A stretch of 64,000 bases of DNA, taken from assembly GCA_016710365.1 (NCBI GenBank), contig JADJVW010000018.1, positions 62,001-126,000 of the forward strand. The letters run 5' to 3'. The translations under genes were made by a program, and so were the position numbers. This DNA is from Candidatus Caldilinea saccharophila (lineage in GTDB: Bacteria > Chloroflexota > Anaerolineae > Caldilineales > Caldilineaceae). The notes beneath the pieces were generated by a model. That model ran no database searches. It had not been told where the DNA came from and saw nothing but the letters and a program-made list of their open reading frames with translations. The stretch's first letter is position 1. Every line of letters begins with the position of its first letter. Of the stretch, positions 23,079-34,591 are shown piece by piece.

Positions 23079-25426
23079 GATCTCACCTCCACCGCCGGCG
23101 CGTCGCCAGCCACGGCCGCGCGGTGCGTATAGCCGGCGCCCGGCACGCGCACGCTGATTTCTGCGCCACCGCTTGGAAGCGTCCTCACGTGTAGCGCACC
23201 ACCGATCTGAGCCGCGCGCTCCGCCATGCTGCGCAGACCAAAACCGTGTGAGGCGCCGGGGTGGGGCATCAGGCCAACGCCGTCGTCAGCCACGCTCAGC
23301 TCGAATCCGTCGCCGTCGGCATGAAGGCTGACGATCACATGCTGCGCCGCCGCATGTTTCAGCGAATTGTTGAGCGCTTCGATGGCGATCCAATAGAGGT
23401 GATGGGCGCTTGCTGCCGGAAAGTCCAGCCCCTTTTCGATCTGCAAGTGGGCATCGATGCCCGCGCGCTGCTCGACCGCTTCCAGACGCACTTGCAAGGC
23501 TTCGGCCAATGACATCGCGTCGGGCGTAGCCAATCGCAACTCGTAGAGCAGCAGGCGGATCTCGCGCAGCGCTTGATGTGCCGCGACCCCGATCTTGCCG
23601 ACCAATGGCTCCACACCGTCGATGCGCCCGCGTTGCAAACGGTCGGCCACGGTGTCGGCGCCCAACGTCAGCGCGTAGAGCGACTGCGTGACCGAGTCGT
23701 GCAGGTCGCGTGCGATGCGTTGTCGCTCCTCTTGCACAAGCGCCTGGTCATGCACCTCGCGCAGGCGAACGTTTTCGGTTAGGACGGCCAGTTGGTCGCC
23801 CAGTGCGCGAAAGAGCGCGATCTCCTCGACGCTCAAGGAGGGCGGTTCACGCCAGTAAACGCCCAGCACGCCCACCGGAGTGCCCATGCGAAAGATCGAT
23901 GTCAGCACACAGGACGACATCCCCGCTACGCGAATCGCATCGGGAATGTCGGCGACGCCAGGCAACTGAAGAATGGTGCGTGGGATGGGGTCGCTCAACA
24001 GCCAGCGCGTGTCTTGCTGCACCAGGCGCTCGATCTGGACATCGGTGAGGCCATGTTGTACCGCCAACTCAAAACGCTGCATCGCCGGCAGATAGTTGAG
24101 CAGAAAGCCGGCGTCGGCGTGGAGTGCATCCTTGATCGTTTCGAGCGTGAGACGGCGCACGGCCTCCAGATCCAGCGACTTGCCGCCGAGTAGGATGATT
24201 TCATAGAGTGCGGAAAGGTGGCTGCTGAGGCCGGCAATGTGGTCGGCGAGCGACTCTTGCATGTGCCGCAACTTTGACTCGACGCGCTGACGCTCCTCGA
24301 TTTCGCTGCGCAAATGGGCGACTGTCTGTTCCAGCTCCGCTGTGCGCGCGGCGACGCGGACTTCGAGCGCACTGTTCAGTTGGACGAGACGATCCTGCAA
24401 CACGCGGTAGGCGGTCACGTCGTGGAGCATCAGGATGTGTCCGATCGGTTGACCGCGTGTGGTCAATATCGAAGAGGTGATTGCGAGCGATTTGCCGCCA
24501 CTCTGGAGCTCCTCTTTGCCCGCGGCGCCCAGCGCAGTGGAAAATGTTGCGCCCCAGGGCGCAGGCAGGGCAGACGCCAGCATCCCGATCAGCGTCGCCT
24601 CACCGGCTGCCAGCAACTGCTGTGCCGTAGGATTGACCGCCACGATCATCTGGCGCGCGTTGACGACGACAACGCCGTCGCCTAAATTGGCGAAAAGCGC
24701 ATCCTGGGCAATGGGGGCGAGGTCTAGAAATTGGAAGCCAAAAATTGCCCAGGCCATCAAGACGCCGCTGATGCCAAAGCTCAACGGCGTAAAGTCGAAG
24801 TTCTGCCACGGCCCTGCCCCGACATAGTAGATTACGTTCGTGAGGATGGGGATCAGCACTGCCAGGCTCATGATCATCCCTTGCCTGCGGTAGATGGTTG
24901 GGGCGCGCCGCGCATTGAAGATGATGATCGCGGCGCCTGCCAACAAGAGGCCATAGCTGTACACCGATATGAGCGACTGCAGGGGAGCATGGGTGAAGAC
25001 GACGCTGGCGGTGGGAGCGTCTGTACTCACATCGATGCTGGCCCAGTAAAGGCGATGCCAGTCGTTGCTGAGCGCCAATAGGAACTCCACAACGACCACG
25101 CTCCACAGCAAGATCAACCAGCGCCGCGTCAGCCAGCGGTCGCGGTGAGCATAGCGCAGCGCAAACAGAAACACCAGCAATGCCGCACTCGATCCGCCGA
25201 GCACGTAAAGCTTGCTGGCGAACAGCTTGGCAGGCAGAGCGTGCGCCGAAATCATATATTCGATGGCGCTCACCAGAGAGGCCCACGCTACGGCGGCCAT
25301 CAAAAGGGTGAATTCAGTGGCGCCGGCGACTGTTCGGCGGCGCCACGCATACCGCGCCAGACTCATACAGATCACTGCTGCCGCCACCGAAAAAAGAGCG
25401 AAAGGCAGATGCTCTATGACGAACAT
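23075..25426 (-). CDS. 7TM sensor histidine kinase with PAS and GAF domains
   Basis: 783 residues. Seven hydrophobic segments in residues 1-235 match the 7TM histidine-kinase N-terminal region, followed by PAS (245-345, GVVVVNARQMIVAVN), coiled coil (350-400), GAF (405-560), HisKA_3 with the phospho-His in ARDLHDSVTQSLY near residue 578, and HATPase_c (N box EALNNSLKHA, G boxes VADDGVGLM and GFGLRSMAERA). NarL-family kinase paired with the overlapping response regulator. The signal is unknown; the membrane segment and GAF domain suggest a small membrane-soluble or cytosolic ligand. ATG at 25426 with AGGATCC upstream. Confidence 0.93.
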   Translation of the reverse strand: MFVIEHLPFALFSVAAAVICMSLARYAWRRRTVAGATEFTLLMAAVAWASLVSAIEYMISAHALPAKLFASKLYVLGGSSAALLVFLFALRYAHRDRWLTRRWLILLWSVVVVEFLLALSNDWHRLYWASIDVSTDAPTASVVFTHAPLQSLISVYSYGLLLAGAAIIIFNARRAPTIYRRQGMIMSLAVLIPILTNVIYYVGAGPWQNFDFTPLSFGISGVLMAWAIFGFQFLDLAPIAQDALFANLGDGVVVVNARQMIVAVNPTAQQLLAAGEATLIGMLASALPAPWGATFSTALGAAGKEELQSGGKSLAITSSILTTRGQPIGHILMLHDVTAYRVLQDRLVQLNSALEVRVAARTAELEQTVAHLRSEIEERQRVESKLRHMQESLADHIAGLSSHLSALYEIILLGGKSLDLEAVRRLTLETIKDALHADAGFLLNYLPAMQRFELAVQHGLTDVQIERLVQQDTRWLLSDPIPRTILQLPGVADIPDAIRVAGMSSCVLTSIFRMGTPVGVLGVYWREPPSLSVEEIALFRALGDQLAVLTENVRLREVHDQALVQEERQRIARDLHDSVTQSLYALTLGADTVADRLQRGRIDGVEPLVGKIGVAAHQALREIRLLLYELRLATPDAMSLAEALQVRLEAVEQRAGIDAHLQIEKGLDFPAASAHHLYWIAIEALNNSLKHAAAQHVIVSLHADGDGFELSVADDGVGLMPHPGASHGFGLRSMAERAAQIGGALHVRTLPSGGAEISVRVPGAGYTHRAAVAGDAPAVEVRS

Positions 25427-25699
25427 GGTCGTAGGATCCTGAGAGAAGATAGGGTGTTATGCTGCACGCTTGCATCATACAATGAGCGTCCGATTGCGCC
25501 AATTGGTCGCAAATACGCACGCTTGCGCCAACCACCGCCGTCGGGCTACCAGCCCGCCCTCCGCAAAAAATGCTCCCGTAGACATAGCCCAATTCATTCG
25601 ACGCAATGCTGCGCCAGCATCCGGCAAATGTCGCATACGCGCTGGCAAGGCTCCTGTTAGGCTGAAGGGCGTATCCTGATTATCACAAAGGGCGCTTCT

Positions 25700-26071
25700 A
25701 TGTCTGCAATTCTTCTCCCAACTCGTACTGCACTTGTGATCGCACCCGCTAGCATCTGGCGCGACGCGCTCGTGTCATTGGTGCGCGCTCAGCCGCATCT
25801 GTGCATCAGCGCCGTGTTGGATAACTTCGAGGCTGCCCGCACCGCGCTCGAACGGCAAGCGGTCGATGTAGTGATCGCCGAGAACGGCCTGGACGAAACC
25901 ACGCTGCTCAACTTTGTGGCCTGGCTCCACGCGACGCACGTCGCGGCGCGCTGCGTCGTCGCCGTCGACACGCAGCTTCAGCAGGCGCGCTGTCGCGCGG
26001 CCGGCGCGCACGCCACCTTGCTCAAGGGTTGTCTGGACGACGCGTTATTGCGCCGCGCCGTGGCTGTATAA
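25700..26071 (+). CDS. degenerate receiver-like domain protein
   Basis: 123 residues with the alternating strand-helix pattern of a response-regulator receiver (TALVIAPASIWRDALVSLVR ... VDVVIAENGLDETTLLN ... ARCVVAVDTQ ... GAHATLLKGCLDDALLRRAV). The acidic pocket is missing (IAPA in place of the usual DD) and the phosphoacceptor position reads IAENG. Probably not phosphorylated in the usual way; it may be an atypical receiver, or a remnant. ATG at 25700 with AAAGGG upstream. It is divergent from the histidine kinase operon. Confidence 0.55.
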   Translation: MSAILLPTRTALVIAPASIWRDALVSLVRAQPHLCISAVLDNFEAARTALERQAVDVVIAENGLDETTLLNFVAWLHATHVAARCVVAVDTQLQQARCRAAGAHATLLKGCLDDALLRRAVAV

Positions 26072-26199
26072 CCGCATAGTTCGCCCATGCAAGCGAGGCT
26101 GCACACCCAAAATGCAGCCCCGCATCGGGTCTGTTTTGAAGTCTGTTCTTGTCACTTTGCAGTGTATTCATCAAGAAACTCTCTAAAAGGAGGCGCCTT

Positions 26200-29100
26200 A
26201 TGCCACGGCTTGACGGATTTAGAAGTAGCGCTGGACGCTGGGCCCCTTTGGGGCTGATCCCCAGCATGTTGTTGATTGTATGCCTTTTCACGTTCGGCTG
26301 GTCTGCGCTGCCGGCGCAGGCGGAGGGAATCATTATCCAGGTGCCGGATGATTACGGCACGATTCAGGCCGCGATCGACGCTGCGCGTGATGGCGACGAA
26401 ATCCGCGTCGTAAGTGATAGTTACGACGAGCGGCTGGTCATCACCAAAAGTATTCAACTGACCGGCGGCTGGAATATATCCTTTACCGAACAGACAAAAA
26501 TCATCTCCACCGTGGATGCCGGCCAAAATGGGCGTGCACTTACCGTTTATGCCGATAGCATTGCGCCGTCGGTGGTCATCAGCAACTTCCGCTTTGTCAA
26601 CGGCGACGCCACCGGGTTGGGCGGGGTGGTGGCGCCCACGCTGCCTGCCACACCGCGCCAATTGCGACGGGCGCGCAGGGTATCGATGTGGAGTCAGCGG
26701 CAACACGCATAGCAGAGCTGCGTGCAATATTGAGCAACCCGGCGGTGCAGGGAGGTCTCCCCAACGCACCGGCTGCCCTGGAAGAGGCGTTGACGCGCAT
26801 TGACGGGCTGACGGCCGAAGCGCAGGCTGAACTTGCGGCGCTGACGCTGGTTCAGCCTGCGTCGGCCGCTTCGCCACCCGCGGATGAGATCGATTGCGGC
26901 GGCGGCGCCTTCGTGCGCGGCGCCGCGCTGCACTTGATGACGGTGCTGTTAAGCGATAACGTAGCCAGCCGAACAGGGTCAGGAGCAGGCGGTGCGATCT
27001 GTGTGGTGAATGCGCCGGCGGATGGCCTGATCCTCGAACACGTGTCGATAAGTCGCAGCGTAGCAAGCGAGCGCGCAGATGGCTTTGGAGGCGGCCTCTA
27101 TTTCGACGGTTCCGCCGCACCAGTTGCACGGTCGTTGCAGATGAACGATATCGTCATGCGCAGCAACCGTGCCAGCCTTCTCGGCAAAGGCTATGGTGGC
27201 GGCGCATTCGTCACCGGCGCACCGGCGGCCGGGCTTCAGTTGGCCGTCTTTGCCAATAACGTCGCCACACTCAACGGACTGCTTGGCCGCGGCGGTGGCC
27301 TGTATCTGATCGACAGCAGCGATGTACACGTAGAAGTCGGGATTTTCGAACTGAACACCGCGGCGCTGACGCAGTTTCCCACCGACCCACTGGAGTGGGT
27401 GATTGCTGAAGGCGGTGGGCTCTATGCTAACCACGCGCCACGATTGTGGATCAGCAATGCGGAGGATCAGCCCGATCTGCGCTCGATCTTTGTGGGCAAC
27501 ATCGCCGCTTTCAATGGGCTTGGCCACGGTGGCGGGATTTTCGGTGAAAATATAGACGGCATTCGGATCGAGCAGAGCGACTTTCTGAGTAACTGGGGCA
27601 TGGTCTACACCGGCGAGCAAGGTGATCTGGCTGGCGGTGGCGGCGTGCATTTGAAAGCGGCAGAGGATGTCCGCGTGGTTGGAAACAGCTTTCGCAACAA
27701 CGTGGTCGGCGTCTTCAACCTTACGCAACTCGAGCTCTTCGGCGGCGCGCTCGATCTCAGTTCAACCAACAACGTCGCCATCATCGACAACAGTTTCGAG
27801 AGCAATGCTGGCGGTGCGACCTCTGCGGGTGGACATACGCACGGTGGTGCAGCCGCCATTGGCTATACCGATGTCATCACCATTTCCGACAACACCTTTG
27901 TGGACAACACGGCCGATCTTGGGCTGGCAGGCGGGCTGGGCGGAGCATTGTATCTACAGTTGACCAATGATACGCTGATTCAGGCCAACACTTTCGTGCG
28001 CAATCGAGGCGGTGCAGGCGCTGGGATCGGCGGTGCGTTGGTCGTCGAGGGGGGCAGCGTCGGCGTCAGTAACTCCCTGATGGCGCACGGCGCCAGCGGC
28101 AATCTCAATACGCGCGTCACCGTGAGCGGCAATCTCTTCCGCGACAATCGTGCGGCTACAAATCTTGACGGCGAGCAGGCGCTGCTGGGCGGTGCAGTTG
28201 CCATCAACAGCACCAATGGATTGACCGTGCGCAACAACGTCATGTCAGGCAATGCGGCCGCGGTGGGTGGGGCGATGGCGCTCTTTGGCTGGAACGATCA
28301 ACAAACCCCTCACGATATTGTGCTCGATACACAGATCATCAACAACACGCTTGTTAATAACGTGGGCAACAACGGTCTGTATCTAGAAATGTGGAAGACG
28401 CCCATCACCCTGACAAATAATATCGTCATCAGTCATACCGTAGGCATTTTCGCCAACACCAATCAAGCAAGCGGGGGGATGACGGCCGAGGTGAGCTACA
28501 CGGTCTACAACAACAACGCGACCGACAGCCAGGCTGCGCCGGAGAGCACGCTGATCGAGCGCAATGCAATTACCTCGCCGGTCGAATTTGTCAATTTCTG
28601 GGGAGGCGACTACCACCTCCAAGTCACCTCGCCGGCGCGCAATGGGGGTGATCCGGCAGGTGCGCCGCCGGCGCCGCCGATTGATATCGAAGGGACGCCG
28701 CGGCCATTTGGCCCGCGTGTGGACATCGGCGCGTATGAATGGCATGGGCCACAGATGTTTTTGCCGCAGATCGACAAGAATGCCTGTTCTGCCGGGCGCG
28801 CCGCCGGCTGGGCTGTGGGGATAGCGCGGGCCGATGGCGCGCTCCTTTTACACACTGCCGACAGCGGCGCAACTTGGACTACACAGGGGGCAGCCAGCGA
28901 TCGACAACGTATCCTCAACGGCGTCAGCGCAGTGGATGCCGACCACGCCTGGGTGACGGGGATGAAGGCACAATTTTACACACACACGATGGCGGTCGCA
29001 CTTGGCAGCGCCAATCGCCGCCGCCCGAACTGCCCGCCGGCTATTCAGTGAATTTTGTCGCCGCCGCCAATCGTGACGTTGCATGGGCGACGGCGGTCCC

Positions 29101-29803
29101 ACCCGTGAAGAACGGTTTGCCCAGCTATATTCTGCATACTGCGGACGGCGGTGCAACCTGGCGCGTTCAGTATGCGGCTACCATAGCGCCGGGCTTTCTA
29201 AACTGGATCGCGGCGGCAAACGAGAAGGTAGCCTATGCGACGGGAGGCGTTACCGAGGGCGTAGGCGAGTCTGCTGTCAGCCTGGAAGATGGCCGCATCT
29301 TTCGGACTATGGATGGTGGCGCACACTGGGAACAGACGCCGAATCCTGGCCGGCCGGTGATTTCGATCCATCCTGTCAGTGAGTATGAAGCCTGGGCGGT
29401 CGGCAAAGAATCATCTATCTTGCGCACTTACGATGCAGGCGCCACCTGGCAAGACCTGTCGATTGGCATGGGGATGGACATCAATGCCGTGTTCACCTTC
29501 GATGGCCGTGAAGTGTGGCTGGTTGGCGATGAGGCGTTTATTAACCACACGGCCAACGGGCAGGCCGCGCCCAATGCCGTCGTCTGGGAAAATCAGCAGC
29601 CGCCTGATGACATGGAAGGCAACCCATGGTTTATGGATGTCAGCTTTGTAACCAGCCAGGAAGGCTGGATCACCGGCATTGCCACGCGGGGCGTGCAGGA
29701 CGGCGTCATTCTGCACACCACGGACGGCGGCGCAACCTGGCGCGTTCAGCCGCATCCAGCGCAAGGGGATCTCTGGCATCTGTCGATGGTGTGCGGCAGG
29801 TGA
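26200..29803 (+). CDS. secreted right-handed beta-helix protein with YCF48-like C-terminal repeats, two frameshifts
   Basis: About 1200 residues once two single-base deletions (near 26660 and 28961) are corrected. Signal peptide: GLIPSMLLIVCLFTFGWSALPAQA. Then IIIQVPDDYGTIQAAIDAARDGDEIRV, the classic start of a parallel beta-helix, and many rungs with GGGLY, GGGAFV, NTFVRN, DNTF and GGALY turns to about residue 830, ending PFGPRVDIGAYEWHG. The C-terminal 340 residues form a beta-propeller-like repeat (HTADSGATW, HTHDGGRTWQ, HTADGGATWR, RTMDGGAHWE, RTYDAGATWQ, HTTDGGATWR) of the YCF48/BNR type. Extracellular; likely carbohydrate or surface binding. ATG at 26200 with AAAAGGAGG. The frames join exactly where repeat patterns require. 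Confidence 0.78.
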
Positions 29804-29939
29804 AAGAACGCATTGTGTGAACCGAATCGCTTACAGATGCGTCTTCTAGAGAAGAATAACGTAATCTGAAGATAGACTCGTCCTGCCCGCTATTATTTCA
29901 CAGACAGTTCGATCTGCTCCAAATGTTCAGGAGGAATGC

Positions 29940-32068
29940 ATGAAACACTTTTCGATCTTATTCCGCTTGACCCTGCTGCTTGCGCTGATTTTATCGGCGC
30001 TGGCGCCAGCGATCCAGCCTCTGCACGCGCAGGACGCCACACCCGTCGCAGCGGACGAAGTCCCCGCACAGCTCGCACCCGCCACGTTGACGCTCGACGC
30101 CGACGGCGTGGCGCAGGCGACAGGATCGCTTGACCCGCAGGGCATGATGAGCTACGTCATCGAGATCGACGAAGGCGCATCCGTGCAGGCGCTCATCACG
30201 CCGGACGATGCCACCTTCGTGCTCACGGTCGTCGGCGCGGACGGGATGCCGCTGCAGACCGACCATGCCGGCGCCAGCAACTTCGACCAGACGATGCCCA
30301 CCAGCCAGGAATATACCTTCAAGGTGATCAACGTAAGCGATGCGGCGCAGGACTATGCATTTGCCGTCAGCGTGACGCCACCTGCGATGCCTGCTGACGA
30401 CGCGGGCGCAAAAGGCGCTGAGCGTGACGCTGGCGTGGTCGTGCCGCTGCATGGTGTGGTCGTCGTGCCGCTGACAAGCAACCCGACCACCGGCTACGCC
30501 TGGCAGGTGACGCTGAGCGCCGAGAACGTGCTGGCGCCACGTGATGACAGTAATTTTATCGCGGGCAACACCGACCGTGTAGGCGCGCCGGGCGTCGAGG
30601 TCTTTACGTTTGACGCGGTCGGCGCCGGTGAGGTTGTTGTAACCTTCTCCTATCGCCAACCCTGGGATGAGCAGACGCCGCCCGAACAGGTGGTCGCGCT
30701 GCCCTTTGTCGTGAAGAGCGACGATGCTAGCGTGGCAATGGACGCTATACCGGCGGTGGCAGGCGCGGCAACCATTACCGAAAGCGACGACGGTGCGACC
30801 ATACAGGTCGCGGCCGGCGGGCAGGTGGATATCGAGCTGCCCGGCAACCCCACCACCGGCTACATCTGGCAGGTCACGGCCAACGACGAGTCCATCCTGC
30901 TGCCCACGAGTTACACTTTTACGCCGGATACGGACGCCGCGGGCGCGGGCGGTGTGGAGAAATTTTCTTTCCACGTCCTGGCGCCGGGCGCAGTGGCTTT
31001 GGAGCTTGTCAACAGCCGCCCCTGGGAAACCGACGCGCCGCCCGAACAGAGTTTTGTGGTGACGATTGATGCCGTGGCGGACTGGACGGCGGACAACGCT
31101 ATGATCACTGTGGTCAACAGCGATGACCGCGCAACGGTCACGCTCTTGCCCGGTAACGTGCTGCTGGTGGCGCTCGCCGGCGCGGCTGACGGCGCCTGGC
31201 AGCTTGTGCAGGGGGATGCGATGGTCGTGCAGCCGCTGGGTGAGTGGCAACAGACGCCCGACGCTGACGACGCTGCGCAGGCCGTCTTCCAGCGCGGCTT
31301 CCTGGGCGTCGCGCCCGGCGCGGTCGATCTCGAATTTGCGTTCGTGAATGCGGATGGCAGCGCGGCCGCCGAAAGCTTTGCGCTGACCGTCGACGCGCCG
31401 GCGTTGGAGCCGGGCGGCAGCGGCGCGGTGAATGTGAATCAGAATGATGCCGGCGGCGAGTTTGCGCTCGTCACGGGCGACACGCTGGTTGTGCGGCTGG
31501 CTTCCAACCCAACCACCGGCTACGACTGGCGCGTGGTGAGCACGAACGCTGCGCTGCTGCCGGCTGCCGGCGAGCCCGTCTATGCCGTCAGCAGCGACCT
31601 CACCGCGCGGGTGGGGTCGCCACCTTCCGCTTCCTGGCCAAAGCTGCCGGCGAAGCAACCGTGCAGATCGGTGAATTCGCCCCTGGCGCGGACGATCCTG
31701 ACACGACGCTTGACTTCAACGTCACGATCGTCGAACCGGCGCCCCTGACCGGAGACACGGTTACGGCAAAAGCGGATGATACGGGCAAACCCATCGACGT
31801 GGCCGCTGGCGACTGGCTGGCGGTCGAGCTGGAAAGCAATCCCTCGACCGGCTATCTGTGGCTGGTTACGGCCAACGACGGCGCGGTGCTGCGTCTGCTG
31901 CCGGAGAGTGGCTTCGAGGCAACCGGCGATGCGCCCGGCGCCGGCGGGACGCAACGCTTTGTCTTCCGCGCGTTGGCGCCAGGGGAAGTCGAACTGGGCA
32001 TCGGCCTTTTCCCGCCCGGCGAAGAGTTGCCGGAGCAGATCTTCGACCTGGTCGTAACGGTGCAATAG
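29940..32068 (+). CDS. secreted multi-domain chagasin-like (I42) peptidase inhibitor, one frameshift
   Basis: About 709 residues after one missing base near 31613 is restored. Signal peptide (LTLLLALILSALAPAIQPLHA), a PPC-like beta domain (45-150), then five chagasin-like domains: the signature loop NPTTGY.W occurs as NPTTGYAWQ, NPTTGYIWQ, NPTTGYDWR and NPSTGYLWL, and one domain has lost it (AADGAWQLV). Each domain also shows the later RPW(D/E) or LFPPGEE loop. Chagasin-family proteins block papain-like cysteine peptidases by inserting such loops, so this may be a poly-inhibitor acting outside the cell. ATG at 29940 with AGGAGG. Alone between terminator-like hairpins. Confidence 0.8.
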
Positions 32069-32090
32069 AGAAATGGGGGGCAGCATTATG

Positions 32091-32150
32091 CATCGGGGAT
32101 GGGGCTGGCAGCGCCGGATCGAACAGAAGGTTGCCATCCCATCCCCGATG
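32091..32150 (+). terminator. hairpin after the chagasin-like gene
   Basis: 13-bp arms CATCGGGGATGGG and CCCATCCCCGATG with a 34-base loop that can pair further (TGGCA/TGCCA). No T-run, so it is weak as a classical terminator. Confidence 0.45.
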
Positions 32151-32212
32151 TGTCACCATAGAGAGCTGAAAGAGCCACAATTCTGAAGCTTGGAAAGAAG
32201 GAGATATAAATC

Positions 32213-32602
32213 ATGACAGACTTATCACAGGCTATTCTCAGTCAACCTTACGCCATTGAGTATTACTACACGGCAAAATGGGGACACGCCGAGGAATTCA
32301 TCGAACTGTTCAAGAAGAATCATTTGCCGGTGTTGCTGAAGCAAGTAGAGAGCGGGCGCTTCCTGTCCGTGAGCTGCACGCGGCCGCGATATCACACCAC
32401 TGAGGATGGGCGCTGGGATTTCCGCGTGACGATCGTCTTCAAGAATGTGGTGGCGGCGCACGAGCCGGCTGCAGGTGAGGCGGCGATCAAGCAGACGCTC
32501 TATCCTGACCAGGAAACTTTCCGCCGCGAGGAGCAGCATCGCTTTGAGATTCTGCTGGCGCACTGGGATCTGCCAATCGTGGACGAACCGCTTGGCGGCT
32601 GA
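32213..32602 (+). CDS. conserved hypothetical protein, dimeric alpha-beta barrel-like
   Basis: 129 residues. EYYYTAKWGHAEEFIELFKKNHLPVL is a strand followed by an amphipathic helix, then ESGRFLSVSCTRPRYH, GRWDFRVTIVFKN, and a helix-rich C-terminus ending HWDLPIVDEPL. The strand-helix-strand layout resembles dimeric alpha+beta barrel proteins (NIPSNAP/EthD type), but the family is not firmly recognised. No signal peptide, so cytosolic. A strong AAGGAGATATA ribosome site precedes the ATG at 32213. Confidence 0.6.
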   Translation: MTDLSQAILSQPYAIEYYYTAKWGHAEEFIELFKKNHLPVLLKQVESGRFLSVSCTRPRYHTTEDGRWDFRVTIVFKNVVAAHEPAAGEAAIKQTLYPDQETFRREEQHRFEILLAHWDLPIVDEPLGG

Positions 32603-32639
32603 TGGCCGGACCAACCGCCCGGCTCTGCATGAAGCCAAC

Positions 32640-32695
32640 TTTTCTCTGCGCGGCGCAGGCTCACCGCGTCTCAGCGTCAAAGCTACGTTCAGGTC
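32640..32695 (+). repeat. family B repeat copy
   Basis: TTTTCTCTGCGCGGCGCAGG ... CGCGTCTCAGCGTCAAAGC: same family as the element at 22331, between convergent genes. Confidence 0.6.
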
Positions 32696-32708
32696 AGATG
32701 TGACGCGT

Positions 32709-34576
32709 TCAGGGCTTCACGCCGCGAGCGCGCCGGCTGCGCGACAACTCACGGGTATTGTCCCACAAAATGTAGAGCGCCAGCGCCAGGATCACGGCGC
32801 CGGCCACCCACCAGAAGAACTCGTAGAGCAGCACCAACGTCCCGGCAATGGCGAGCGCCGTCGCCAGGCTGCCCACCAACCGCGTAAAGGTGCCGCGCAC
32901 GCTTGCTTCGATAAAGGCAAAGAGCGCCAGGATCGAGACCAGCCAGATCGTCAGAAAGCGTGGATTGAAGTAGAAGAGCAGTACAAATGCCACGAGTAGC
33001 ACGGTGACGCTGATCGCCGCCCACAATTCTGCCACCTGGCTGCCGTGTGTGGATTCCAACGCCGCCGGCGTGTGGGCGCGGCGAATGTGTGCACGCAAGG
33101 GGCTGCCTTCGCCGCGCAGCAGGTGATCCTCATAACGGTTGAGACTCTCCAGCAATGCATTGTCGGCGGTGATCTCCGCCTGCATGGCGGCAATTTCGGC
33201 GGAAAGGCTGTCGATCTCGTGACTCGTCTGCTGATAGAGCGCGCTCAGGTGGGGCTGGTTGCGGATCGACGTCGCTTGCAGGTCGAGGCCGCGCAGCGCT
33301 GCCGTCTTCTCCTCCACTTGGATGTGCAACAGCGTGCGCCGGTCGCCGATCTCGTGGCGGCGGCGGCGTGCGATATCCACCATCTCCGCGGCTGGGGGCA
33401 CCTTGTCCAGCCCCGCCCACCCCACGGGATCATACCAGGCGCGACGCACTGTGCCGTCACGATTGAACATCGGCCCGGCTGGGGCGTCCTCACCCGCAAA
33501 AGGATCTTGCGTGTACAGCCCCCACAGCCCGCGGTAGGTGCTCACCCACCCCACGGACTCGCTGATCAACAACGGGTCGCTCCACGTCGCTTCCTGGTCA
33601 GGCCCGATCGCCAGCCCGTCACCGCGTGCGTAATCCACAAAGGGAATCGCTAACGTTGGCTCGTCGGCTTCTCCTTCCAGCGGCGCGCCGTCGGCCTCCG
33701 TCTCGCGCATCAGCCGCTTCCAGCCCAGTTGCACGCCGCAGCGCCCGCGTGACCGGCGTCAGGGCGTTGAGTTCGATCTTGGTAAGGTATTCGCCGGCGT
33801 TGAAGTAGGCGGCATGGGCGCCGGCGCCGGCGTAGATCACCGGATGTTTGCCCACTTTTTTGCACTTCGGGGTCGCGCCAGTGACGGCGCAGATCGTCCC
33901 CAAATAATCGTGCGAGGCATAGGCCACCCACTCCGGTTGCAGCGCGCCGAAGGCATCAGGCGCCAGATAGATGCAGATCATCTCCCAATCCGCTTCATGG
34001 TCGTTGGCGCCGGAGAAGCGCGAACGCCAGTTATTGTAGAGGTAAAAGAACCAGTATTGCAGAACAGTCCAGCCGCTCTCTTCGCAGACGCGGCCGTGAT
34101 AAACATAGCGACGGTCGTGCTGCCGCAATGTGCGATAGCCCATCGACGCCGCGGTGGCCGCGTCGCCAGGTACACGCCCGCGCGCCAGCAGCGCGACGCG
34201 AAAGAGTGCATCCACGGCGCGCGAGGTATAGCCGGCGCGCCAGTCGCCCCTTGCCGACATCAAAGTCCGTTACGGCCTGCACGCCCTCACGACGCTGACG
34301 CAGGGCCTGGACGGCCATTTCCGCCGCGCTCAGCGGCTCCGTGAACTTGAGAAAGCGCACGGCGCCATAGCTATCTTCATAGGGTTCGGCCAGCGTGGTG
34401 GGCGTCAATTGGCTGGCGGGCGTGATCTCCTGGGGCGGTTCGCCGGATCGTTTGATCCAGAGGCTGCTGGTGCGGATGTACGTCTCAGCATCCATCGGGA
34501 AGAATTCTTCCCCGCGTGTAAAGCGAATGATCGGCTCGTATTGGCGCAGAAGGGTGAGCTGCTGTGCTTCGTCCAT
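32709..34576 (-). CDS. Vps62-like large membrane protein, two frameshifts
   Basis: About 620 residues spread over three frames, with breaks near 34240 and 33725. The soluble N-terminal region (QQLTLLRQYEPIIRFTRGEEFFPM...) continues into DRRYVYHGRVCEESGWTVLQYWFFYLYNNWR, HEADWEMICIYL and HPVIYAGAGAHAAYF, motifs resembling the Vps62-type domain. After a linker there is a coiled coil (ARRRRHEIGDRRTLLH ... LSAEIAAMQAEITADNALLESL) and at least four C-terminal membrane spans (ISVTVLLVAFVLLFYF, LVSILALFAFIEA, LATALAIAGTLVLL, AGAVILALALYILW). Function unknown; a membrane-bound enzyme or scaffold. It follows a small membrane protein gene and a threonine dehydratase gene on the same strand. Confidence 0.6.
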
Positions 34577-34591
34577 GCGATGATTTGCCCG

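Noticed and set aside
30000..31658. 555-codon minus-strand frame opposite the chagasin-like gene
   Set aside because: Shadow frame: the plus strand carries a signal peptide and repeated NPTTGY motifs, while the minus frame is His/Arg-rich without domains.
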